This document shows, piece by piece, positions 26,887-35,439 of a stretch of DNA of 64,000 nt. The DNA is taken from NCBI RefSeq assembly GCF_900215295.1, contig NZ_OCMF01000001.1:682001-746000 (forward strand), read 5' to 3'. The stretch is from Salinimicrobium sediminis. Lineage in GTDB: Bacteria > Bacteroidota > Bacteroidia > Flavobacteriales > Flavobacteriaceae. The translations under genes were made by a program, and so were the position numbers. Positions within the stretch are counted from its first letter, which is position 1, and the number at the start of each line of letters is the position of its first letter. The notes beneath the pieces are model-generated. The model was not told the DNA's origin and did not search any database. It saw nothing but the letters and a program-made list of their open reading frames with translations.

Positions 26887-27783
26887 ATGAAGAAACTATT
26901 ACTCTCAGCATTTTTATTATTTGGATTTATAGTTAACGCCCAGGAAGAACCGGCACAAACTCCTCCACCTGACGGTTGGAATTCTGAAGGTAAATTTCAG
27001 CTCCTTTTCAATCAATCTGCTTTCAACAAAGAATGGACCGGGGGTGGAACTTCCAGTATGGCTGCAAATTTAATCCTGGATTATAATCTTAACTACCGTA
27101 AAGGGAATTTCACCTGGGACAACAAATTCCTGGCTAATTACGGCCTCACAAAACTTAAGGGGGATGAATTTACCCGAAAGACCAGTGACCGTTTGGAAAT
27201 CAATTCTATTGCCGGGAAGCAGTTAGAAAATTCAAATTGGTATTACTCGTTCTTTGCAAATTTCAGGACGCAATTCAGCAAAGGATATGTGTATTCTAAA
27301 GATGCTGTAACCGGTCTTGAGGTGCGTGAGGAAACCAGTCATTTTATTTCCCCCGCATATCTTCAATTCGGGCCCGGGATGATGTGGAAAAAAAGTGAAG
27401 ATTTCTGGTTCAATCTCGCACCGGCAACTGCACGGTTTATCTTTGTGGATCCCGATTTCACTTCAGTACCCGGTTATGTGGACGGCGACTATTATGGTGT
27501 AGATCTCAATGAGAGTACAAGATTTGAACTTGGAGCATCTGTAAGTGCTTTTTTGAAATACGAGGTGATGACCAATGTTACAATGGAGCACAATCTAAGC
27601 CTGTATTCCAATTATCTGGACAAGCCCGGAAATGTAGATATCGATTACCTGCTCAACCTTGATATGGCGGTGAATAAATATCTTTCAGCTAATTTTATAT
27701 TCCAGGCCATTTACGATGATAATACTGTAGGAGCTTTCCAGATACGGGAAGTGTTTGGAGCAGGATTGACCTATACTTTCTAA
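26887..27783 (+). CDS. DUF3078 outer-membrane-type protein
   Basis: 298 aa with a signal peptide (MKKLLLSAFLLFGFIVNAQ) and beta-barrel-like alternation ending in an aromatic residue (GLTYTF). The segment SAFNKEWTGGGTSSMAAN (about residues 46-63) is the DUF3078 signature. It is predicted to sit in the outer membrane; function unknown. It begins 3 bp after the DUF2480 stop, so it is the last clear member of the suf operon. Confidence 0.85.
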   Translation: MKKLLLSAFLLFGFIVNAQEEPAQTPPPDGWNSEGKFQLLFNQSAFNKEWTGGGTSSMAANLILDYNLNYRKGNFTWDNKFLANYGLTKLKGDEFTRKTSDRLEINSIAGKQLENSNWYYSFFANFRTQFSKGYVYSKDAVTGLEVREETSHFISPAYLQFGPGMMWKKSEDFWFNLAPATARFIFVDPDFTSVPGYVDGDYYGVDLNESTRFELGASVSAFLKYEVMTNVTMEHNLSLYSNYLDKPGNVDIDYLLNLDMAVNKYLSANFIFQAIYDDNTVGAFQIREVFGAGLTYTF

Positions 27784-27881
27784 AAGGGTTTTTTCAGAAG
27801 AAATTTTTCCGTAGCCTTAAATTTAGGGAATGTTTAAGAGGCAGTTTTTTGACCTGCCCCTGCATGTCCTGCTTATTTATG

Positions 27882-27889
27882 TAACTTTG
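27882..27889 (+). promoter_or_regulatory. putative -7 element of hflX
   Basis: TAACTTTG matches TAnnTTTG, 19 bp before the hflX ATG. The nearest TTTG upstream is 30 nt away, longer than the usual spacing, so only the -7 half is supported. Confidence 0.35.
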
Positions 27890-27907
27890 TTAGTATAGCC
27901 CACTTAT

Positions 27908-29134
27908 ATGTTAGAAAAAAACGATATTGAATACGAAAAAGCTGTGTTGATTGGAATCGTCACCCGGGAACAGAGCGAAGAGAAATTAGAGGAATACCTT
28001 GACGAACTTGAATTTTTGACCTACACTGCCGGCGGAGAGGTCATGAAAAGATTTACCCAGAAAATGGACGCCCCCAATCCCAAAACTTTTATTGGAACGG
28101 GGAAAATGGAAGATGTACGTGCGTTTGTTGAAGAACATGAAATTGGTGCGGCAATCTTTGATGATGAACTTTCACCTGCCCAGCAAAAGAATATTGAACG
28201 GATCCTGCATTGTAAAGTCCTTGACCGAACAGGGCTTATTCTTGACATTTTTGCCCAGCGTGCCACCACCAGCTATGCCCGCACCCAGGTAGAACTTGCC
28301 CAGTATGAATATTTGCTGCCACGCCTTGCAGGGATGTGGACTCACCTTGAGCGGCAGCGTGGAGGAATTGGAATGAGGGGACCGGGTGAAACCGAAATTG
28401 AGACAGACCGTAGGATCGTGCGGGACAAGATCGCACTTCTAAAAAAGAAGCTGGAGACCATTGACAGGCAAATGGAAGTGCAGCGTGGGAATCGCGGTCA
28501 ATTAGTGAGAGTTGCGCTGGTAGGTTATACTAACGTGGGTAAATCTACTCTGATGAACGTGATTAGCAAAAGCGAAGTTTTTGCTGAAAATAAACTTTTT
28601 GCCACCCTTGATACAACGGTGAGAAAAGTGGTGATAAGAAACCTTCCATTTCTGCTTACAGATACTGTTGGATTTATTCGAAAGTTACCTACTCAACTTG
28701 TGGAATCTTTTAAATCCACCCTTGATGAAGTAAGGGAGGCCGATCTTTTGCTGCATGTGGTTGATATTTCTCACCCCCAGTTTGAAGATCACATTGCTTC
28801 GGTAAACCAGATCCTTGCTGAAATCAAAAGTGCCGAAAAACCAACTCTTATGGTATTCAACAAGATCGATGCCTATAAAGCTGAAAAAATTGAGGAAGAT
28901 GACCTGATGACCGAAAAAACCAGCTCTCACAATACCCTGGCCGAATGGAAAAACACCTGGATGAACCGTTTGGGAGAGGATGTGCTTTTTATTTCTGCCC
29001 TTAACAAGGAGAATATGGAGGAATTTAAGAAGAAGGTATATGAAGCCGTGAGGCAGATCCACATCACAAGGTTTCCTTACAATAACTTTTTGTACCCGGA
29101 GTATGACACCTATACAGATGAAGAAGAAGAATAA
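27908..29134 (+). CDS. hflX: ribosome-associated GTPase HflX
   Basis: 408-aa GTPase that splits stalled ribosomes under stress. The N-terminal nucleotide-binding domain (about residues 1-160) ends in the Gly-rich RGGIGMRGPGETEIE loop (151-165), a coiled-coil linker follows, and the G domain has G1 GYTNVGKST (206-214), G3 DTVGF and G4 NKID. It is flanked by genes with unrelated roles. There is no clear terminator after it. Confidence 0.95.
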   Translation: MLEKNDIEYEKAVLIGIVTREQSEEKLEEYLDELEFLTYTAGGEVMKRFTQKMDAPNPKTFIGTGKMEDVRAFVEEHEIGAAIFDDELSPAQQKNIERILHCKVLDRTGLILDIFAQRATTSYARTQVELAQYEYLLPRLAGMWTHLERQRGGIGMRGPGETEIETDRRIVRDKIALLKKKLETIDRQMEVQRGNRGQLVRVALVGYTNVGKSTLMNVISKSEVFAENKLFATLDTTVRKVVIRNLPFLLTDTVGFIRKLPTQLVESFKSTLDEVREADLLLHVVDISHPQFEDHIASVNQILAEIKSAEKPTLMVFNKIDAYKAEKIEEDDLMTEKTSSHNTLAEWKNTWMNRLGEDVLFISALNKENMEEFKKKVYEAVRQIHITRFPYNNFLYPEYDTYTDEEEE

Positions 29135-29172
29135 TCAAATTTCCTATTTTTAAAAGATCTAAATTCCTGACT

Positions 29173-29904
29173 ATGAAAAAGCTGCTCCTTTTACCTCTGT
29201 TGTTCTTCTTCGGAATCCTGTCTGCGCAGGAACTGGATGGCTCCTGGAAACTAATCAAAGTTAATGGAGAACCTGTGACAAATGAGGAAACTATCCGCAT
29301 CTATGAAGACGGTTACTTCGCCTACGGAAAGAAAGAAACAGGAACAAACAAATTTTTGGAAGCCGGGGGTGGAGAATATATTCTGCAAAACGGATACGTT
29401 GAGATCTATGATTTTAATACTTCCGATACGTCCATGGTAGGAAAAGAGGTCCAATACGCCATTTCTGAAGGAGAAGATATGTTTACCATTAAAACGAAAG
29501 ATGGAAAATCCCAGACATGGGAAAGGGTTTCTTCAAGTACCAATGAGCTTTCCGGCAACTGGGTGATCACTGGAAGAAAACGCAACGATGAAATGAACAG
29601 GATGACACCGGGCGATCGGAGAACTATAAAGATCCTTGGTGGCGATCGTTTCCAATGGGTCGCATTTAATTCAGAAACCAAAGAATTCTCCGGCACAGGA
29701 GGCGGCACTTATTCTGCTGAAAATGGAAAGTATACAGAAAATATTGAATTCTTCTCCCGGGATGACAGCCGTGTAGGAGCCAGTCTGGATTTTGGCTATG
29801 AAGTTAAGGACGGCGAGTGGCACCATAGCGGAAAAAGCTCTAAAGGAGATCCCATTTATGAGATCTGGTCTCCCTATGCTGAAGCTTATAAGAAAGAAAA
29901 ATAA
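29173..29904 (+). CDS. secreted protein with two lipocalin-like repeats
   Basis: 243 aa with a signal peptide (MKKLLLLPLLFFFGILSAQ). The mature protein is two homologous units (about 20-118 and 122-243). Each opens with L(D/S)G(S/N)W, has a central (G/E)xGGG(T/E)Y motif (EAGGGEY and GTGGGTY), then an aromatic strand, and ends with a conserved Trp (TWERV and IWSPY). This is typical of DUF4488/lipocalin-like beta-barrel proteins that bind small hydrophobic ligands; the ligand is unknown. The tail of this gene has a decayed copy at 30656-30739. Confidence 0.8.
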   Translation: MKKLLLLPLLFFFGILSAQELDGSWKLIKVNGEPVTNEETIRIYEDGYFAYGKKETGTNKFLEAGGGEYILQNGYVEIYDFNTSDTSMVGKEVQYAISEGEDMFTIKTKDGKSQTWERVSSSTNELSGNWVITGRKRNDEMNRMTPGDRRTIKILGGDRFQWVAFNSETKEFSGTGGGTYSAENGKYTENIEFFSRDDSRVGASLDFGYEVKDGEWHHSGKSSKGDPIYEIWSPYAEAYKKEK

Positions 29905-29927
29905 AATTTATTTTTTCATAATTATTA

Positions 29928-29960
29928 AATACCTCCCGGACGATCGGGAGGTATTTTTTT
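29928..29960 (+). terminator. rho-independent terminator after the lipocalin-like gene
   Basis: Perfect 11-bp stem (AATACCTCCCG paired with CGGGAGGTATT) followed by a T-run. The homologous position in the duplicated block (about 30750-30800) has kept only the right arm. Confidence 0.9.
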
Positions 29961-29969
29961 ATTCCCCTG

Positions 29970-30000
29970 TTGCGGTTTTTATATAATTTACTTATATTGA
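29970..30000 (+). promoter_or_regulatory. promoter of lipoprotein copy 1
   Basis: TTG (29970-29972), 20-nt spacer and TATATTGA (29993-30000). The same pair with the same spacing recurs before copy 2, although the spacer itself has diverged. This supports a functional promoter. Confidence 0.55.
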
Positions 30001-30059
30001 ACCAGTTACCCTACACAAACTATCCCCCTTCATTTATAAACCTTTTAAAATACCTTATC

Positions 30060-30587
30060 ATGAAGGCAAATTACTATTTTGTGTTGGCGGTAATTATTCT
30101 CGCAGTTTCTTGTCAGAAAGAAGAAGAAGTTAAAGAGGAACTTGAGGTTGAAGATGCTATCGTTTATGAAGAATTCTTTAAAGGCGAATTAGCAGGGAAA
30201 AAATTTGAAATTGAAAATCCGGAATATAAGGAAGCAAATCGCAGTGTAGGATTTGAATCCGGAATTCCTGCACTTTCCGTATGGGGATACGAAGAAGGTT
30301 GGGGAGAAATGGGAATCTATTTTTGTTTTTATGAAGGGAAAGGCAGCTACACTACCGGAAATAAGAAAGACGTAGGCTATTCTTATTTTTGGGACGCTGA
30401 GGACAATTACTGGGAAGATCTCCCTCAAATGAATAATCCCAGTGAAATTGAAATCACTTATGCAGATGAAAATATTGTAGAAGGAACCTTTAATGTTGTC
30501 GCCTATAACATAGATGACACAACAGATGTTATAGAATTTAAAGGCTCTTTTGGAGTTCTTATCGAAAAAGAGGGGGATGAAAATTAG
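30060..30587 (+). CDS. small lipoprotein, tandem copy 1
   Basis: 175 aa from MKANYYFVL. A signal peptide with lipobox (AVSCQKEEEV, Cys near residue 16) is followed by an acidic linker (EEVKEELEVEDA) and a compact domain (about 35-170) with a YFCFYEGKGSYTTGNKKDVGYSY core and an ADENIVEGTFNV beta hairpin. An upstream in-frame start (29970) would add residues encoded by the leader and destroy the signal peptide, so it is rejected. It is related to copy 2 (30903-31430) over its whole length. Function unknown; an outer-membrane location is likely. Confidence 0.8.
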   Translation: MKANYYFVLAVIILAVSCQKEEEVKEELEVEDAIVYEEFFKGELAGKKFEIENPEYKEANRSVGFESGIPALSVWGYEEGWGEMGIYFCFYEGKGSYTTGNKKDVGYSYFWDAEDNYWEDLPQMNNPSEIEITYADENIVEGTFNVVAYNIDDTTDVIEFKGSFGVLIEKEGDEN

Positions 30588-30655
30588 TTTTAGGAATTGT
30601 ATAAACTACTAGAATTCCTAGTTATAATAGCAGTAACGGAAGTTTTCTTCATCCT

Positions 30656-30739
30656 TTTGACTGCTGTAAAAGTTTAAAAGAAGATTTTATTTATAAAATC
30701 GTGTATCCCTTTTCTGAAGCATATTATAAAGAAAATTAG
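30656..30739 (+). pseudogene. decayed 3' tail of a lipocalin-like gene copy
   Basis: Reading 30656-30739 gives a 27-residue peptide ending in a stop that aligns with the last residues of the gene at 29173-29904. IYKI aligns with IYEI, and SEAYYKEN then stop aligns with AEAYKKEK then stop, followed by similar A/T-rich sequence. No start or upstream domain remains. It is best read as the remnant of a segmental duplication that also created lipoprotein copy 2. Confidence 0.6.
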
Positions 30740-30812
30740 AATTCTTTTTTCATCATTATCAGGCACATCGCGGGTGACTTTTATATCCGGGAGGCTATTT
30801 TTCGTTTACCCA

Positions 30813-30843
30813 TTGCTGCTTTGAGATAGTTTGCTTATATTGA
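30813..30843 (+). promoter_or_regulatory. promoter of lipoprotein copy 2
   Basis: TTG (30813-30815), 20-nt spacer and TATATTGA (30836-30843), with the same spacing as copy 1. The 82 bp from 30834 to 30915, covering the -7 element, leader and start codon, are identical to 29991-30072. This feature, the relic at 30656-30739 and the degraded terminator explain the 315-bp gap between the two lipoprotein genes. Confidence 0.55.
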
Positions 30844-30902
30844 ACCAGTTACCCTACACAAACTATCCCCCTTCATTTATAAACCTTTTAAAATACCTTA
30901 TC

Positions 30903-31430
30903 ATGAAGGCAAATTTCTATTTTGTGTTGGCGGTAATTATTCTCGCCGTTTCTTGTCAAAAAGAAGAAGAAGTTAAAGAGGAACTTGAAGTTGAAGATGC
31001 TGTTGTTTATGAAGAATTTTTCATAGCTGATGTACAAGGCAAAGATTTTGAAGTTCTGGACCCTGAAGCAATGAGTGCCGGCAGAAGTGTGGGACGTGAG
31101 TCAGGAATTCCCGCTCTCGGTGTCTATGGATATGAGAAAGATTATGGATATATATTCATTTACTTTTGCTTTTATGAAGGGGAAGGAACATATACCACAG
31201 CCAATAAAAAGGATGTTGGCTATTCATATCTTTGGAAAGACAATGGTGAATTTTGGGAAGACATATCAAAAATGGACACTCCCAGTGAAATAATTATCAC
31301 CTATGCCGATGAAAATGTAGTGGAAGGAACTTTCGAAATCATAGCTTATAATAATGATGACCTTTCCCAAAAAATAGAAATTACCGGCTCTTTTGGGTTA
31401 CTCCTTGAGGAAGAGGATACGGAAAAATAA
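30903..31430 (+). CDS. small lipoprotein, tandem copy 2
   Basis: 175 aa, paralogue of copy 1. The signal peptide, lipobox (VSCQKEEEV) and acidic linker are nearly identical, but the mature domain is much more diverged (core YFCFYEGEGTYTTANKKDVGYSY retained; start of the domain, FIADVQGKDFEVLDPEA, different). That pattern suggests different ligands or strong constraint on the leader. It ends 31 bp before the convergent FAD oxidoreductase gene. Function unknown. Confidence 0.8.
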   Translation: MKANFYFVLAVIILAVSCQKEEEVKEELEVEDAVVYEEFFIADVQGKDFEVLDPEAMSAGRSVGRESGIPALGVYGYEKDYGYIFIYFCFYEGEGTYTTANKKDVGYSYLWKDNGEFWEDISKMDTPSEIIITYADENVVEGTFEIIAYNNDDLSQKIEITGSFGLLLEEEDTEK

Positions 31431-31461
31431 AATTTTTGGCAAATAAGTACATCCAACTAAA

Positions 31462-33015
31462 TCATCCCATCGCCAAAACGGCTTTTTCAGCACATTTCTC
31501 ACCGTCTATAGCTGCGGAAACTATTCCGCCGGCATAACCTGCACCTTCGCCACATGGATAAAGGCCTTTGATCTGTACGTGTTCAAGCGTAGCAGGATTC
31601 CTCGGAATTCTCACAGGAGATGAAGTTCTGGATTCGGTGGCATGCACTACAGCTTCATTGGTAAAATAGCCTTTCATGCTTTTACCAAATTCCCTGAAAC
31701 CATTCTGTAGACTTTTATACACAAAGCCGGGCAACACTTCTGCCAACTCAACTGAAGCAATTCCGGGTTTATAGGAAGTTACCGGCAAAGTTGCGGAAAC
31801 TTTCCCATTGCTGAAGTCTACCAGCCGCTGGGCCGGAGCTGTTTGGGTTTTTCCCCCTGCTCGCCAGGCTTTTTGTTCCACCTCCTGTTGAAACCGCAAG
31901 GCTGCCAACGGCGAGTCTCCAAAAATGGCAAAATCTGATGGTCTTATTTCCACCACAATTCCCGAATTCGCGGTAGCCTGGTCCCTCTTACTCGGAGACC
32001 AGCCGTTTGTTACAATCTCACCGGGCGAAGTAGCACAGGGCGCTATAATTCCGCCGGGGCACATACAAAAAGAATAGACCCCCCTGCCCTGGACCTGTTT
32101 TACAATACTGTAAGAAGAAGGAGGTAAAAATTCGCCGCGGTTTGGCGTGCAATATTGAATTTCGTCAATTAATTCCTGTGGATGCTCCACCCTTACCCCC
32201 AGCGCAAAAGCTTTGGCTTCTATATGGATGTTTTTAGAATACAGCAATTCAAAAATGTCCCGGGCCGAATGACCGGTGGCTAAAACGACTTTTTTGGCTC
32301 CTATTTTTCTACCGTCCAGTAGTGTCACCCCCCGAATTTCTTCATCTTTAACTGTAAAATCTGTTACCCGCGAATTGAACAAAACCTCCCCTCCATGCTC
32401 AATAATAGTTCTGGTCATTTCCTGAATAATGGCCGGTAATTTATTGGTCCCAATATGAGGATGTGCCTCCACCATAATCTGTTTTGTGGCACCAAAAGCA
32501 ACAAACAATTCCAGGATACGCTGTACATCACCCCGTTTTTTGCTTCGGGTGTAGAGTTTCCCATCAGAATATGTTCCGGCACCGCCTTCTCCGAAACAAT
32601 AATTTGAATCCTCATTGACAACGTGCTCAATGTTCAGCTTTTTGAGATCCCTGCGGCGGGCGCGAACATCCTTTCCTCTTTCTAGCACTATGGGTTTCTT
32701 CCCCAGCTCAATGCACCGCAGTGCAGCGAAAAGTCCGGCGGGACCGGCACCCACAATGATAATTTCTTCGGCATTGGAGACATTTTGATATTCCGGAGGA
32801 GTTATCTTTTCTTCTTTAAAATCTTCTTTCAGGAACACCTGTACCTTCAGGTTAACCTTGATATTCCGCTGCCGGGCATCAATGCTTCTTTTAAGGATCT
32901 CCACATGATTGATATCCTTAAATGGCAGGTCATATTGGCGGGACAGAAACTGCTTTAAAGCTTCAGCATTTGCGGCAGTTTCAGGTGGCACCTGGAAAGA
33001 AAATTCTTTTTGCAT
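31462..33015 (-). CDS. FAD-dependent oxidoreductase (COG2509-like)
   Basis: 517 aa. An N-terminal accessory segment (about 1-85) precedes a Rossmann FAD site GAGPAGLFAALR (about residues 90-101) and ERGKDVRARRRD. Further motifs are GEGGAGTYSDGKL (about 140-152), ATGHSARD (about 243-250) and a C-terminal GEGAGYAGGIVSAAIDG (about 490-506). This family of uncharacterised dehydrogenases is widespread. The substrate is unknown, and the neighbours give no clue. Probably cytosolic. Confidence 0.85.
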   Translation of the reverse strand: MQKEFSFQVPPETAANAEALKQFLSRQYDLPFKDINHVEILKRSIDARQRNIKVNLKVQVFLKEDFKEEKITPPEYQNVSNAEEIIIVGAGPAGLFAALRCIELGKKPIVLERGKDVRARRRDLKKLNIEHVVNEDSNYCFGEGGAGTYSDGKLYTRSKKRGDVQRILELFVAFGATKQIMVEAHPHIGTNKLPAIIQEMTRTIIEHGGEVLFNSRVTDFTVKDEEIRGVTLLDGRKIGAKKVVLATGHSARDIFELLYSKNIHIEAKAFALGVRVEHPQELIDEIQYCTPNRGEFLPPSSYSIVKQVQGRGVYSFCMCPGGIIAPCATSPGEIVTNGWSPSKRDQATANSGIVVEIRPSDFAIFGDSPLAALRFQQEVEQKAWRAGGKTQTAPAQRLVDFSNGKVSATLPVTSYKPGIASVELAEVLPGFVYKSLQNGFREFGKSMKGYFTNEAVVHATESRTSSPVRIPRNPATLEHVQIKGLYPCGEGAGYAGGIVSAAIDGEKCAEKAVLAMG

Positions 33016-33219
33016 ATTCTTCAGAATTACGGCAAAGATAATATTTTGAAAGCGTAAAATTCCGCAGTAAAGCTTACCCTTAATAGTACTATTAGAAGAC
33101 GGGAAAGATTCAGTTTAAAACCCTTACAAACTGCAGGTCACAACCTAAACGTGTAGGAAATTGGAAAAAAATTTGCAAATTAGCAGTAGTAACCTCTCCT
33201 TATTCCAAATTCATTAAAT

Positions 33220-35397
33220 ATGAAAAGAATTCATTTATTATTTCTGAGTCTTTTTTTTGCCTTTCAGAGCATTAATGCCCAGGATGTTGTTCAAAGTGAA
33301 GTTTCGGCTTCCAATTATCCCCAACCTCCTGATGTCCTTCAAAAAGATTCGGTACTGGTTGCCCATGGCCACACCAGGAAAGATCCTTACTTCTGGATGC
33401 GACTAACGGATGAGCAAAAGCTGGAGACACCACCGGACGAACAAACCCAAAGAGTGCTGGATTATCTTAATGCTGAAAATGAATATACTCAAACAGTAAT
33501 GGCAGACACAGAAGACCTGCAGGAAAAACTCTATAAGGAGATCGTTGGCCGCATCAAACAAACAGATGAATCTGTTCCCTATTTTAAAAATGGCTACTGG
33601 TACTACACCCGCTATGAGGAGGGCAAGGAATATCCCATATATGCCAGAAAAAAAGGGACCATGGATGCAAAGGAGGAGATCCTTATCAACGCCAATGAAA
33701 GAGCTGCAGGTCACGACTACTACAATGTTACGGGTCTGGAAGTAAGTCCCGATAACAAAATCCTCGCTTTTGGAGAGGATACTTTAAGCCGAAGAGTCTA
33801 TCACATCCAGTTCCTTAACCTCGAAACAGGAGAACTTTTGGATGATAAGCTGGAGAATACTACCGGCGGCGGTGCATGGGCAAATGACAATAAAACATTT
33901 TTCTACACCACAAAGAACAAAGTTTCCCTTCTTTCAGAAAAGATCTACCGCCATACTCTTGGAGAAGATCATGCAGAAGATGAGCTGGTTTACCACGAAA
34001 AAGACCCATCGTTTTATATAGGCGTGGGAAAAAGTAAGTCTGATGAATACATCATGATTTTTACCGGGAGTACCCTTACCAGCGATTATCACATCTTAAA
34101 AGCCGATGATCCTAATGGTGATTTTAAACAATTTACTCCCCGGGAAGAAGGACTTGAATATAGCATCGATCATTACGAGGATAAATTTTATGTGGTCACT
34201 AACCTGGATGCCAAGAACTTCAGGTTAATGGAAACCCCGGAAGGCGCTACAGCAAAACAGAACTGGAAAGAGGTGATTCCCCATCGGGAAAATGTCTTGC
34301 TGCAGGGCATTGAAGTATTTGACAACTACCTGGTTGTGAATGAGCGAGGAAACGCACTCACCCATTTGCGCATCATTGACCAAAAAACGGGAGAGGAGCA
34401 TTATCTTGAATTCGAAGAACCGGCATATGTAGCTTTCTTGTCTGTAAATCCGGAATTCAATACCAACAAACTTCGTTATATGTATTCTTCCTTTACCACG
34501 CCTATTTCCACCATAGAATACAATATGGAAACAGGTGAAAAAGATATATTAAAGGTGCAGGAAGTAGTTGGAGGCCATGATCCTTCAGATTACGTGACTG
34601 AACGCTTTTTCGCAGAAGCCAGGGATGGTGTAAAGGTTCCCGTGACGGTAGTTTATAAAAAGACGACAGAGAAAAGTGCAGATACACCATTGCTGTTATA
34701 TGCTTACGGTTCTTATGGTTCTTCTACAGACCCCTATTTCAATTCGGCCAGGCTTAGTCTGCTTGACCGCGGATTTATCTTTGCCACGGCTCATGTGCGG
34801 GGTGGACAGGAAATGGGAAGAGAATGGTATGAAGAAGGGAAAATGTTCAAAAAGAAAAACACCTTTAATGACTTTATAGATGTTGCAGACCATCTTATAA
34901 AAAACAATTACACTTCTGCAGATCATCTTTATGCACAGGGAGGCAGCGCCGGAGGCTTACTCATGGGTGCAGTTGCCAACATGGCTCCTGAAAAATTTAA
35001 CGGAATTATTGCCGGTGTACCTTTCGTAGATGTGATTTCAACCATGATGGACGAAACAATTCCGCTTACCACCAATGAATTTGATGAATGGGGCAATCCA
35101 AAGAACAAGGCCAGCTATGATTATATGCTGTCTTATTCCCCTTACGATAACGTCACCGAAAAGGAATATCCTCATATGCTGGTGACTACCGGCCTTTTCG
35201 ATTCTCAGGTCCAGTATTGGGAACCGGCAAAATGGGTAGCAAAATTGAGAGACAAAAAAACGGGTGACAGCCTATTGCTTCTTGACACCAACATGGAAGC
35301 CGGCCATGGCGGAGCTTCCGGAAGGTTCGAAAGATTTAAAGAAGTAGCCCTTGAATATGCTTTCCTTCTAAAGCTGGAAGGCATGGTTGAAAACTAA
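33220..35397 (+). CDS. exported prolyl oligopeptidase / oligopeptidase B
   Basis: Serine peptidase of family S9A, 725 aa. It has a signal peptide (MKRIHLLFLSLFFAFQSINAQ), an N-terminal beta-propeller (about 75-440) and an alpha/beta hydrolase domain. The catalytic Ser lies in QGGSAGGLLMG (about 570), Asp in GLFDSQVQYWEP and His in EAGHGGASGRF near the C-terminus. YGSYGSS and ARG-type AHVRGGQEMGREW are oligopeptidase B marks. It degrades short peptides, probably in the periplasm. It is convergent with the DUF5689 gene. Confidence 0.92.
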   Translation: MKRIHLLFLSLFFAFQSINAQDVVQSEVSASNYPQPPDVLQKDSVLVAHGHTRKDPYFWMRLTDEQKLETPPDEQTQRVLDYLNAENEYTQTVMADTEDLQEKLYKEIVGRIKQTDESVPYFKNGYWYYTRYEEGKEYPIYARKKGTMDAKEEILINANERAAGHDYYNVTGLEVSPDNKILAFGEDTLSRRVYHIQFLNLETGELLDDKLENTTGGGAWANDNKTFFYTTKNKVSLLSEKIYRHTLGEDHAEDELVYHEKDPSFYIGVGKSKSDEYIMIFTGSTLTSDYHILKADDPNGDFKQFTPREEGLEYSIDHYEDKFYVVTNLDAKNFRLMETPEGATAKQNWKEVIPHRENVLLQGIEVFDNYLVVNERGNALTHLRIIDQKTGEEHYLEFEEPAYVAFLSVNPEFNTNKLRYMYSSFTTPISTIEYNMETGEKDILKVQEVVGGHDPSDYVTERFFAEARDGVKVPVTVVYKKTTEKSADTPLLLYAYGSYGSSTDPYFNSARLSLLDRGFIFATAHVRGGQEMGREWYEEGKMFKKKNTFNDFIDVADHLIKNNYTSADHLYAQGGSAGGLLMGAVANMAPEKFNGIIAGVPFVDVISTMMDETIPLTTNEFDEWGNPKNKASYDYMLSYSPYDNVTEKEYPHMLVTTGLFDSQVQYWEPAKWVAKLRDKKTGDSLLLLDTNMEAGHGGASGRFERFKEVALEYAFLLKLEGMVEN

Positions 35398-35403
35398 TTT
35401 TAG

Positions 35404-35439
35404 AGTGGTTTCTGCGGAAATTATTCTGCAGAAACCACT
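35404..35439. terminator. hairpin between convergent genes, one arm coding
   Basis: Perfect 12-bp stem (35404-35415 and 35428-35439) with a 12-nt loop. It starts 7 bp after the oligopeptidase stop; its loop and right arm contain the stop codon (35421-35423) and last codons of the DUF5689 gene. It may terminate both strands, although there is no long T-tract on either side. Confidence 0.5.

Noticed and set aside
29970-30059. Longer start for lipoprotein copy 1
   Set aside because: The extra residues come from the conserved leader and would put 30 residues before a clear lipoprotein signal peptide. The same holds for copy 2 (30831-30902).
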